A stretch of DNA of 64,000 bases, from assembly GCA_040398845.1 (NCBI GenBank), contig JBBATH010000017.1:32514-96513 (forward strand). The letters are read 5' to 3'. Each line of letters opens with the position of its first letter. The first letter of the stretch is position 1. This document shows positions 51,596 to 60,126 of the stretch, in pieces. The notes below the pieces were generated by a model, which was given only the letters and a program-made list of their open reading frames with translations, had not been told where the DNA came from and did no database searches. The position numbers and the translations under genes were made by a program. The DNA is from WLND01 sp040398845. Lineage in GTDB: Bacteria; Actinomycetota; Actinomycetes; S36-B12.

Positions 51596-53769
51596 ATTCG
51601 CAGGCGGACAGGGCCGCCGAACGGGCCACGCTGCAACGCGACCATGAAGCAGCACTGGCCGCGGCCTACCTCGCGCGGCCGCTCAATCCGCACAGCCCTC
51701 TGCCACCCCGGCCGCAGGTGGGCGGACGCGTGATCGACATCGTCAGTCACCTCGCGCGTGTGTGCCAGGTCGAGTACCGCCCAATCATCATCGACGAGGA
51801 GTCCTCGCTCCTCGAACAGGTCGCCAGTGCCCTGGAGGGCTGCCACATTCGCTCCCGAACCGTGCGCCTCGGCGAGCGCTGGTGGGAGAGCAATGTGCCG
51901 GTGCTCGCGGTTGAAGACGTTGCCGGTTTGGCCATCGTCATGCCAGGACCGTTCTCGGCACCGATCCTGCATCGAATTGGCGAGGTGCCGGTTCGAGTCG
52001 ATGACGAGATCGGGCAGTCGATCTCACGGCAGGCCATTGAGGTGATTCGCCCGCTTGCCACAACCACCTTGAAGCTTCGCGAACTGATTCGACTCTCGAT
52101 GAAGGGCATGGGCCGAGACTTGACCGTCTCGATCACTGCCGCGGTAGCCGTGGGAACGATCAGTCTTGCCATGCCATTGGCGACCGACATCATCTTCAGC
52201 CAGATCGTGCCAACCGGTGATTCGGGACGCCTGCTCGCCATCGCCGTTGCGCTCATTCTTCTCACGCTCGCCGTCGGCGCGTTCACCTATACCCGTGTCT
52301 ATGGATTTATCCGCATCGGGGACGCAACCGAAATGGCAACCGGGGGTGCCATTCTCGATCGCCTGATGCGTTTGCCGGCGCATGTCTTGGCGCAATGGCC
52401 ATCTGCGGCCGTAGCCGGCCGTGTCATGGTCTGGCCTACCCTGCAATCTGCCCAGACTCACGTCAATACTGGATTGATCAGCACCATCGTGGTCCTGCTC
52501 AACGGCGGCCTGCTCATCTGGCTCATTCCCAGCCTCGGCGTGGCTGCCGTCATCATCGGGTTCATCCTGCTTGTGGTCTCGTGGCTCATCATCCGGACCG
52601 AGCGCAAGCGGTGGCTCCTTGAGTATGAAAGCGAAAGCGAACTTCAGGTGACGACCACTGACATGCTTCGCGGGTGGATTCCGCTTCGCGCATCGAACGG
52701 CGAAATGCCCGCATTCGTGCGGTGGGCGCGCCTTTACGGTCGCTACCGGAGCGCATTCAACGCCCGCTGGACCCTGCAGTTCCGAGTCGATCTTCTCGTC
52801 GTCGCACTCCTCGGCGCGATGACTGTGAGTTTCGTCGTCATTGCGTATCGCCTGCCGGCCGGCACGATCGCAACCGGTCCCTTCCTTGCATTCCTTTCGG
52901 CATTCGGGCAATTCAGTCTCGGTCTCATCGGCATGATCGTCACGATCCGGGCCTTCCAAGCAATTGCGCCCAGCCTGGAGCGGCTCGCTGAACTCATCGA
53001 CGTGAATATCGAGGCGACGGAACGCTCTGAGGATCCCGGCGCTTTGGAAGGAACCTTGGAGGCCCGGCGGGTGAGCTTCCGCTATGCCGACCACCTTCCG
53101 TGGGTGCTTCGCGATGTGACGCTTCAAGCGCGGCCCGGTGAGTTCATCGCGATCGTCGGGACGTCGGGCTCGGGAAAGTCAACGCTGCTGCGTCTCCTTC
53201 TCGGCTTCGAGGAACCGCGCACCGGGATCATCATGTACGACAATCGCGATCTTGCCGCCCTCAATCGCACCGCGGTGCGGCGTCAGTTCGGTGTCGTTCT
53301 TCAATCGAGTCTGCTGCTCTCCGGGACAATTCGAGAGAACGTGACGGTGTCGTCGGGACCGCTCCCGGATTCGCGGGTATGGGCGATCCTTGACCTCGTG
53401 AGCATGGGTGACACGGTGCGGGCGATGAGTGGCGGGCTCGACACCTGGATCGATGAGAACGCGACGCTGATCTCCGGTGGCCAGCGGCAGCGCCTTCTCC
53501 TCGCGCGAGCACTCGCGCACCGTCCGACCTATCTCTTCCTCGACGAGGCAACGAGTGCGCTCGACAACATCACCCAGGAGGCACTCACCCGAAACATCGC
53601 GGACCTCAAGGTGACCCGCATCGTCATCGCTCACCGACTCTCGACCATCCGCCACGCCGACCACATCATCGTGCTCGATGGCGGACGCATGGTCGAGGAG
53701 GGAACCTTTGCCGAACTCACCGAACGAGGCGGATTGCTCGCCGAACTCATCACACGACAGGAACTGTGA
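51592..53769 (+). CDS. Second NHLM-type ABC exporter (permease/ATPase)
   Basis: A 725-residue protein. The N-terminal 130 residues are an NHLM-specific domain without peptidase motifs. Six TM helices lie at about 170-450, and the ATPase has VGTSGSGKSTLLRLLLG, LISGGQRQRLLLARA and FLDEATSALD. It overlaps the first exporter by four bases, and the two probably form a heterodimer with the adaptor. This gene pair is the signature of NHLM (nitrile-hydratase-leader) bacteriocin export systems. Confidence 0.9.
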   Translation: MNSQADRAAERATLQRDHEAALAAAYLARPLNPHSPLPPRPQVGGRVIDIVSHLARVCQVEYRPIIIDEESSLLEQVASALEGCHIRSRTVRLGERWWESNVPVLAVEDVAGLAIVMPGPFSAPILHRIGEVPVRVDDEIGQSISRQAIEVIRPLATTTLKLRELIRLSMKGMGRDLTVSITAAVAVGTISLAMPLATDIIFSQIVPTGDSGRLLAIAVALILLTLAVGAFTYTRVYGFIRIGDATEMATGGAILDRLMRLPAHVLAQWPSAAVAGRVMVWPTLQSAQTHVNTGLISTIVVLLNGGLLIWLIPSLGVAAVIIGFILLVVSWLIIRTERKRWLLEYESESELQVTTTDMLRGWIPLRASNGEMPAFVRWARLYGRYRSAFNARWTLQFRVDLLVVALLGAMTVSFVVIAYRLPAGTIATGPFLAFLSAFGQFSLGLIGMIVTIRAFQAIAPSLERLAELIDVNIEATERSEDPGALEGTLEARRVSFRYADHLPWVLRDVTLQARPGEFIAIVGTSGSGKSTLLRLLLGFEEPRTGIIMYDNRDLAALNRTAVRRQFGVVLQSSLLLSGTIRENVTVSSGPLPDSRVWAILDLVSMGDTVRAMSGGLDTWIDENATLISGGQRQRLLLARALAHRPTYLFLDEATSALDNITQEALTRNIADLKVTRIVIAHRLSTIRHADHIIVLDGGRMVEEGTFAELTERGGLLAELITRQEL

Positions 53770-53770
53770 C

Positions 53771-54691
53771 ATGCCGGCGAATCGTAAGGAGTACCTCGTC
53801 AAGGGTGGCGTCGTAGCCTTGTGTCTCGCGGCACAACTGATGCTGGCAGCGTGCGGCGGATCGGTCGGATCCTCCATGGACGCGATCACCTCGTCGCCGC
53901 CGACAACGGCGGTCGTCGCCGGAGCAGGCACGACTGCCCTCGAAAATCTCGTCACACCTGGAGTCCTCACCGTCGCGACCTTCAATCAATCACCGCCGTC
54001 TGCCTACCTTTCGCCCGATGGTCGGCTGATCGGCTGGGAGGTCGACCTGGCCAAGGAGATCGCCCGCCGGCTCGGGCTCGCGGCGCGGTTCGAGTCGGTC
54101 GCATTCCCTTCCGTCCTGGACGACGTTGAAAGCGGCGTCGCCGACATCGGGATTGCCAGCATGTTCGACACACCGGCACGCCAGCAGCGAGTGGACTTCA
54201 TCGACTACTACACCGGCGGCACCAACTGGATCACCTCTCGCGATTCAGCATTCGATGCTGAGGCTCCCTGCGGCTCGCAGGTCGGGGCAGTTTCCGGAAG
54301 CGCGCAACTCGCCGACTTCCTGCCACGTATCTCGCAGGCCTGCATCGCAGAAGGCCAAGCCCCGCTCAAAATCACGGGATTTGAATCCCCAGCCGATGCA
54401 ACTGATGCGATTATTGGCGGGCGCCTCGACGCCGCTGTGGCGGATGGTCCGGTCGCGAGTTTCGCGGTTGGTGCGAGTTTCGGACGGCTCGCCTCAGTCG
54501 GTAACGCAGTGGAGATCCAGCCCTACGGCATCGCTGTTGGACAGGAAAACGAGGCACTTCAGGCGGCGATTCTGTCGGCACTCGACTCCATGGTGGCCGA
54601 TGGCTCATATCTGGACCTGCTCGGCCGGTGGGGCGTCGAAGACGGCTACGTGGCGCAATTCAACAGGAACGGTTTGGCAGTACAGCAATAA
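53771..54691 (+). CDS. Family 3 solute-binding lipoprotein
   Basis: A 306-residue lipoprotein from ATG 53771, two bases after the exporter stop. The lipobox LMLAAC is at about 23-28. The type II binding fold is clear: VLTVATFNQSPPSAYLSPDG, LIGWEVDLAKEIARRLGL and VADIGIASMFDTPARQQRVD. Such proteins bind amino acids or opines, but no amino-acid permease is present. Its fixed position in the export operon suggests a role in substrate recognition outside the cell (inferred). Confidence 0.88.
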   Translation: MPANRKEYLVKGGVVALCLAAQLMLAACGGSVGSSMDAITSSPPTTAVVAGAGTTALENLVTPGVLTVATFNQSPPSAYLSPDGRLIGWEVDLAKEIARRLGLAARFESVAFPSVLDDVESGVADIGIASMFDTPARQQRVDFIDYYTGGTNWITSRDSAFDAEAPCGSQVGAVSGSAQLADFLPRISQACIAEGQAPLKITGFESPADATDAIIGGRLDAAVADGPVASFAVGASFGRLASVGNAVEIQPYGIAVGQENEALQAAILSALDSMVADGSYLDLLGRWGVEDGYVAQFNRNGLAVQQ

Positions 54692-54781
54692 CGGCCAGTG
54701 TGATCGAATTCTCTAATCTTCGATCAGCAGTCTTCCTTTCATTCCCAAACATCCATCCACGTCAACCTGGAGGTGTCCGCC

Positions 54782-55411
54782 ATGGCTCGTCGTGCACCGG
54801 CGCAGGAACGTAGCATCGCCTCGATGAATCGAATGCTCGACGCAGGCGAACAGTTGTTCTTTGAGGGTGGAAACCCGGGCCTCACCCTTAACGCAGTCAT
54901 TGAACGGGCCGAGACTTCCACTGGCTCTTTCTATGCACGGTTTGGCGACATGCGCGGATTCCTCGACGCCATGCACGAACGCGTGCTCAGGGTGCTTGCT
55001 GTCGAATTAGATGCAGTGATTGAACAGGCGTCTGCGGAGCCTGATCTCGCCGCCGCACTGCAGACGCTGTGTACTCGGGCATTCGATGTCACCCATCGCC
55101 ACAAAGCCCAGGTCTACTTCTTCGCCGTGGGAAACTCGCAAGATGTGCAATGGCGAACCATGGGGTCACAGTTTGCCCTAGGTGCCGTCGACTCTATTTC
55201 GCAATTGATGAGGAACTACCTCCCGAAACCGGCCAACGCTCATGCCAAGCGCAGGATCGACATTGCCGGCCGCATGATCATTGCCGCCGTGTTTCAACAG
55301 GTTATGTTTGATCAAGGCGAGATCTCGCGCATCAACATGAGTCAGAATTCCGTGGCAACCGAACTCGCCGCGATGACGTGCACGTATCTGCACACCACCC
55401 CCACCACGTAG
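54782..55411 (+). CDS. TetR-family regulator
   Basis: A 209-residue protein from ATG 54782, preceded by TGGAGG with an 8-base spacer. The HTH reads LTLNAVIERAETSTGSFYAR FG in two parts (ERAETSTGSFYARFGD). The ligand domain is helical with no recognised ligand. It lies between the export operon and the convergent YHYH gene. An AT-rich inverted repeat in the YHYH promoter is a possible target. Confidence 0.85.
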   Translation: MARRAPAQERSIASMNRMLDAGEQLFFEGGNPGLTLNAVIERAETSTGSFYARFGDMRGFLDAMHERVLRVLAVELDAVIEQASAEPDLAAALQTLCTRAFDVTHRHKAQVYFFAVGNSQDVQWRTMGSQFALGAVDSISQLMRNYLPKPANAHAKRRIDIAGRMIIAAVFQQVMFDQGEISRINMSQNSVATELAAMTCTYLHTTPTT

Positions 55412-55447
55412 CGTGCGGTATCACCTGGGGAAGGGTCATACCGCACG
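55412..55447. terminator. Hairpin between convergent TetR and YHYH genes
   Basis: CGTGCGGTAT and ATACCGCACG form a perfect 10-bp stem with a 16-base loop, starting directly after the TetR stop. It can serve as terminator for both convergent genes, though T-runs are missing. Confidence 0.7.
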
Positions 55448-55481
55448 TCCGTGGTCTACGCGATGTCTGCACTGCTGAGCG

Positions 55482-56501
55482 TTAGTGCATCCCACCCATG
55501 GGCATCTGGGGCGTGCCACGGAAGCAGCCAATCGAGTACGGGTACTCGTTGTTCAGCACATAGTGGTACATCTTTTGCATCTTCCCGTTGAACATGACCT
55601 CGCTCACCATGCCATGGCACTCATCGAGTTGCGCGTTCGTGACGAGCTTTCCGTTCGCACCGCGAGGACCGTAGATACCGAAGCCATCAAGGGCGTAGCC
55701 AAGGAGCGGTGACTGCGCGCCAGCCTTGCCTTGGTCCATGCACTTCCATGAGTAACCGTGGTATTGGTATCGGGACGCGTACGGATGTCCGAAGCAGCGA
55801 TCAGTGGGCAGTGCTGCATTGGGGTCGTAGATGTTCACGGATGCATCCGGCGCCAACTCCGTGTGCCATGCACCACCGGTTAATGCAAAGCCGGTCATCA
55901 GAGAGGTGATGCAGCTCGGCTTTGCGGCTAGCTTGGGATTGCGCGGCAGTGTCACATCAAGGGGGTACGGCTTAACGGGGATCTCTGCGGCGTTGGCAAA
56001 GCCCTCCGCCGGGAGAGCTGCGTAGTACTTGTACGCAGCCGACGTCGGGGGAATTGGGAAGGTACCAATCGGATGATTCGGTATGCCATTGCCCAGAAGG
56101 CGTCGGGTTGTCGCAGTCTCAGTGATGTTGAAGACGCTCTTCATCTTCACACTGCCGGGTACCTTCTCGATTTTCGACAGGATGACTTTGCCGTCCTGAA
56201 CCCAAGGGGTCTGTGCCTGGGTCAACGTCGTACCCACTTGTTGACCGAGGATTGCCTGCTGGTCGGAGCCGGGGATGGGCACCTTGATGCAGGCGAACGT
56301 GGTGTTCTTTGCCGGCTTATTGATGGGCGTGCCGGTTGGTGCGGTGATCAAGAAGGTCGGCGCACCATTGCCATCCCAAGCCTGTGCAGCACTGACCGAA
56401 CTTGTTCCGAACCCAAATGACGCAACCAATCCGGTGGCCAAGGCCACGGTGCCAGCGCCTGCCGCCCACGAGACACGCAGACCGGGTCTTTTCCAACTCA
56501 T
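55482..56501 (-). CDS. Secreted YHYH-domain protein
   Basis: A 339-residue exported protein from ATG 56501, with AGGAG seven bases upstream; the ATG at 56516 lacks this. The signal peptide ends near SVSAAQA. The YHYH domain has GHPYASRYQYHGYSWKCMD, SPLLGYALDGFGIYGPRG, LDECHG and YHYVLNNEYPYSIGCFRG. Such proteins are seen in marine and soil bacteria with unclear roles. An AT-rich promoter with an inverted repeat lies upstream. Confidence 0.88.
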   Translation of the reverse strand: MSWKRPGLRVSWAAGAGTVALATGLVASFGFGTSSVSAAQAWDGNGAPTFLITAPTGTPINKPAKNTTFACIKVPIPGSDQQAILGQQVGTTLTQAQTPWVQDGKVILSKIEKVPGSVKMKSVFNITETATTRRLLGNGIPNHPIGTFPIPPTSAAYKYYAALPAEGFANAAEIPVKPYPLDVTLPRNPKLAAKPSCITSLMTGFALTGGAWHTELAPDASVNIYDPNAALPTDRCFGHPYASRYQYHGYSWKCMDQGKAGAQSPLLGYALDGFGIYGPRGANGKLVTNAQLDECHGMVSEVMFNGKMQKMYHYVLNNEYPYSIGCFRGTPQMPMGGMH

Positions 56502-56553
56502 TCCAATTCTCCTCACGTGGTTTTCGTCACGTTCCCAGGGGAAAATACCTTTG

Positions 56554-56586
56554 AATAGAGAATTTTACAAAAGATATCTCTCTATT
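56554..56586. promoter_or_regulatory. AT-rich inverted repeat in YHYH promoter
   Basis: AATAGAGA (56554-56561) and TCTCTATT (56579-56586), 8-bp arms with a 17-base AT-rich spacer, 53-85 bases upstream of the YHYH start. It has the geometry of a repressor site or -10 region cluster; TetR at 54782-55411 is the nearest candidate regulator. Confidence 0.45.
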
Positions 56587-56642
56587 GTGAATACACTGTT
56601 TAGCGAATTTCTGATTTCCTTTCGAGGTTGACGGGTCAGGGC

Positions 56643-56665
56643 CATTTTCTTGCCATGTTCTCGGT
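56643..56665. repeat. 23-base dispersed repeat, copy 1
   Basis: CATTTTCTTGCCATGTTCTCGGT here and CATTCTCTTGCCATGTTCTCGGT at 61287-61309 differ at one base. This copy is in the intergenic region between YHYH and the lipoprotein gene. A similar ATTTCCTTTC block precedes both copies by about 25-30 bases. Confidence 0.7.
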
Positions 56666-56799
56666 ACAGGCCAAATCCGCACCTTGCTCATGCTTGACGC
56701 ACGGGGCGTGCATTGAGCTCTAAAGGCCTCTCTGTACTCTCAAGGATCAAAGTGCGGACTACAGCAGTGCGTCAAAGGAAAGCAGGGTCAGGAGAACCG

Positions 56800-57387
56800 A
56801 TGCGACACCCACGTACATTGGCGTTTATGGCATTCCCGTTCGCCATGCTCCTTGCCCTCTCCGCATGCTCATCCAGCCCGACGGTGGCGCCCGCCTCGGC
56901 CTAGGCTTCTGCTGCCAGCCTCGGGACAAAGGGCTGCGCGGACGAACCAGAGGACGAGAGCCCGGACGATGAGGCAGCCCTCACAACGCGCCTCGACGAG
57001 GCCACGGAGGAAGACTCAACGTCAATCGACGATGAAGAACTAATGGACGATGAGCAGGATTACAGCGGCGAGTCGGAGGAAGTCGATCCAGAGGCGGAGA
57101 TCAAGGGTCTCGCCTGCTCGGGCGATACGGACGAATCACTGACGACCGAGGCTGAGCCAGGTGACGACCAAGCCGATCCCTCCGAAGACGCCCTCGTAGC
57201 CGCCGAGCCCGTGGCCGCAGTTCCGGAACCGCCGGTGACACGGGCAGTCAGCGACACTCCCCCACCGCCCGCCCGGTGGCAGACACACCTCCTGCAGGAA
57301 CGTCGTCCGTTCAGATCGCCGGACTTGACGCTGAGTGCGCGACACAAACAGATGACAAGGGGACCGTCGTCGCTTGCGGGCCTGTGA
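56800..57387 (+). pseudogene. 5' part of a broken acidic lipoprotein gene
   Basis: It starts at ATG 56800, with GGAG six bases upstream. It encodes a lipoprotein signal (MLLALSAC) and a short tether, then meets an in-frame TAG at 56902. The frame stays open beyond it with an acidic Asp/Glu-rich linker (EDESPDDEAALTTRLDEATE) to 57387. The following FecR/OmpA-like part is in another frame from about 57276. An amber codon plus one frameshift thus separate what was probably one protein. Confidence 0.7.
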
Positions 57388-58589
57388 GGCGACTACCCGA
57401 TTCAGGCACGGCCTTCACCGAGCCGTCACCCCTCGCGAGTCCGACAGCCTCGCCTTCGGCAACTCCGTCACTTGCGACCCCGGCGACTCCGACAACTCCG
57501 ACAACTCCGACAACTCCGACAGTGTCGACTCCAACAGCGTCGACGGCCAATCCAACAACGGACGACGTCAAGAAGGAAGACAAGAAGGACGCCAAGGCGG
57601 AGGGCCAGAAAGCCGATGAGGGCCAGAAGGCCGATGGTGGTCGGAAGTTGTACTGCAACGCGCTGCCCAAGTCGCGCACCGCAACCAGGGCTGCGGTAAT
57701 GCTCCCGCGCGCAGCCGATCCTGCAATGCCTCCCGGCTTGTACGTGCAGGTGGTCGATGGACTCATCAATTTATCGAATCGAGGCGGGGTCAGGCAGCAG
57801 TTTGCTTCCGGACAGTTCGGCTTTACTGGGAGCGTCGGTACACCTCCCGTCGTCATCCCGAACAATCCCGGAATCCAGTTCACTCCGCCGCCTGCGTTCC
57901 AATCTTCAACTGGCCCGCAAGCCAATTCGGGGTCCAGCGGCAAGCCGACGGCCGTGGACTGCGAGGTTCGTTCGGCCCCCAAGAAGTCGCCGCGCACCGC
58001 GTCTGTTGCCGCCTCGGATTCGATGGCACGTGGCTCGATCGTGTTCGTGGTCGCCGGGGGCCTTCGGCCCACGAGCGCCGTGAGCGTCTACCTGCTGTCG
58101 GCGCCAGATTCGCCGCTGGGCACCTTCGGCGCCGACGCGGACGGCAACCTGTCGGCGTGGGTACGAATCCCGAAGGCAACCACGCTCGGCCCGGACGCGC
58201 TGCAGGTCAATGGGTACACGCCGAAGGGCTACACCGCAGCGATCACCGTTGGCGTCACCGTGCGCGAAGCCACGACAGCGATCGCTACCAAGGACATCAC
58301 CTTCGAGCCTGGGTCCGCGCAACTCACCAATGCCGCGCAAGGCTCACTCGATGCGATGCTTGGCACGATTCCGGTAGGGACGTCGAGCCGGTGCACTGCG
58401 TCATCCGTCACCCGCGTTGGAACTCGCGCACCGTCAAATATCGCGCTCGCAACCGCCAGAGAAAACGCCGCGGCCGCCTACCTCACGGCGCATGGTTTGG
58501 AGTGCGCTCCCGGGAAGCCACGCGCAGACACCGCCGGGAACCCCGACCCAGAAAGTCTGGTGACCGTGAAGATCTCCTACGACCAATAG
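57276..58589 (+). CDS. FecR-like/OmpA-like secreted protein, 3' part of the broken gene
   Basis: A 437-residue frame from ATG 57276, though this is likely not the original start. It has a Thr/Pro repeat (TPTTPTTPTTPT), a Lys/Asp-rich linker, and a FecR-type domain end: GLYVQVVDGLINLSNRGG, QQFASGQFGFT and GIQFTPPPAF. The C-terminus has an OmpA-like ITFEPGSAQLTNAAQGSLDA segment. It may anchor to the cell wall. Without the 5' part it has no export signal. Confidence 0.7.
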   Translation: MADTPPAGTSSVQIAGLDAECATQTDDKGTVVACGPVRRLPDSGTAFTEPSPLASPTASPSATPSLATPATPTTPTTPTTPTVSTPTASTANPTTDDVKKEDKKDAKAEGQKADEGQKADGGRKLYCNALPKSRTATRAAVMLPRAADPAMPPGLYVQVVDGLINLSNRGGVRQQFASGQFGFTGSVGTPPVVIPNNPGIQFTPPPAFQSSTGPQANSGSSGKPTAVDCEVRSAPKKSPRTASVAASDSMARGSIVFVVAGGLRPTSAVSVYLLSAPDSPLGTFGADADGNLSAWVRIPKATTLGPDALQVNGYTPKGYTAAITVGVTVREATTAIATKDITFEPGSAQLTNAAQGSLDAMLGTIPVGTSSRCTASSVTRVGTRAPSNIALATARENAAAAYLTAHGLECAPGKPRADTAGNPDPESLVTVKISYDQ

Positions 58590-58617
58590 GCACAGATAGG
58601 CGGGAACCAGTCGCAGG

Positions 58618-59775
58618 TCAGCCCGGCGTCGACGTGTACGAAACGGTGAAATGCTCCGTCGCGTTTCGTCGAAGGCCGGTCTGCCTGGGAAGCACAACCC
58701 GAAAGCGCGCGGTACCAGCCGACTCGACACCGCGGAACACAACGTTGTACGGGTCACGCTTCCCACATTCACCGGATCGCTGGGCGGTTGTTCTCTGGAC
58801 TCGCTTCCAAGCGCCCCCGACCCACTTCTCGAGGGAAGCCTTGCGGCCCGACCAGCAACGGTCGTAGACCCATGAAGTGCCGTTGACACAGTCGCTTTCG
58901 GATCCGCGAATTTCTGTGCACGTGATGGCTGATGTTGGAGCGCGTTCAGCCGTCTCCCCAGACGCAAGAAGCGCCCTAGCGATGAACTTCGCGTGCGCGG
59001 ATGCAATTGCACCTGCCGACCATGCAGTGTTCTGCGGATCGTCGCAGGGAGGTCCACTGCCACCAACGAGGGGCCCAAGGTAGAGCACTTCTGCCCCGAC
59101 CTGCGTAAGCCATGGCCCGCCGCTGTCGCCTATGCAGGTCCCGCGCTGGCCATTACCGACGGTCTCGAATGACCCGATCCCACCGGATTTCGAGTTAACG
59201 TCGAGAACTTCTGCGACTCCGAGCGGGAGGTCGCTGACATCGGAGTTTGGATCGCTGGACGAACCAGTGAGTCCATAGCCGATGAAGTGCACGGTGGCAC
59301 CGGCCTTCGTAAGGCTCACGACCTCTGCGGGCGTCGCCAAGCGGGTGATGATCGCAGTGCCAAGCGGAGCACTGAGGACGAGAAAAGCGATGTCGTTCTT
59401 GATCCCGCTCCTTCGCGGATCAACGATGATCTCCGTGACGCTGACGGGTGCCGGACCTGCCTTGCGAGTTGCGCCAGGTTTGAAGACAGTCAGGTCCGAC
59501 GGCGCAATGACCGAGTCCTTCTTCCCCTCCTCAATCACGCAGTGGGCAGCGGTAACCAGGACCCTAGGTTTCCACAGACCTGCGGTGCAGTAGCTGTCCG
59601 GGGTTTCGATGGCGACGGCAGCTCTCCCATAAACGGGCTCGACCGTTCCGTTGATGACTCTCGGCGTGATGCCGGCCGATTCAACAGGCGGCGCAAGCGC
59701 AAGGACGCAGACAAATGTGAGGACGCAGACCAGAGTGGACGTGACCCGGCCTGTGCTCTGGGTCGAACGATTCAT
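58618..59775 (-). CDS. Secreted trypsin-like serine protease
   Basis: A 385-residue S1-family protease from ATG 59775 with AAGG upstream; the open frame to 60012 lacks a start site. The signal peptide ends near VESAG. The full triad is present: His78 in VTAAHC, Asp128 in KNDIAFLVL and Ser218 in GDSGGP. Several Cys residues can form disulfides. A C-terminal extension (about 280-385) is rich in Arg and Thr. It is convergent with the broken lipoprotein gene. Confidence 0.92.
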   Translation of the reverse strand: MNRSTQSTGRVTSTLVCVLTFVCVLALAPPVESAGITPRVINGTVEPVYGRAAVAIETPDSYCTAGLWKPRVLVTAAHCVIEEGKKDSVIAPSDLTVFKPGATRKAGPAPVSVTEIIVDPRRSGIKNDIAFLVLSAPLGTAIITRLATPAEVVSLTKAGATVHFIGYGLTGSSSDPNSDVSDLPLGVAEVLDVNSKSGGIGSFETVGNGQRGTCIGDSGGPWLTQVGAEVLYLGPLVGGSGPPCDDPQNTAWSAGAIASAHAKFIARALLASGETAERAPTSAITCTEIRGSESDCVNGTSWVYDRCWSGRKASLEKWVGGAWKRVQRTTAQRSGECGKRDPYNVVFRGVESAGTARFRVVLPRQTGLRRNATEHFTVSYTSTPG

Positions 59776-60126
59776 CTCGGGCCTTCTTCCGAAATCCGCC
59801 GGACGCCAGTTACGGCGGTCTCGTTGCCCCTCATCGTATCTACCGACACGGTTAGGCGATTCTCTACAGATCAGATTGAGCGTAGACGCTCGGCTCTCCT
59901 TCATCAATGTGAAGCACCGTGTGGTGGCCGAACGGGCATGCTTGCACCTCGGGGTCGAGCAGACTTCCCTGGTCGAAACGACTCCCCGGGCAGTGCTCGT
60001 GCCGGCGTTCACCGGATCCGTGCCCGAAGCACCGCATCACGCCGCCCGGTTCGGTCCAACTTCCGCCGGGCATGGCCCCAACGGAAACCGTGGTGGGTGC
60101 GGTGGGTGCACGTTGCGCGTACCCCG
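59776..60126. other. Intergenic region, nothing recognised
   Basis: About 350 bases between the protease start and the Fic stop. It must hold the protease promoter. No frame with a credible start or family motif was seen. Confidence 0.5.
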
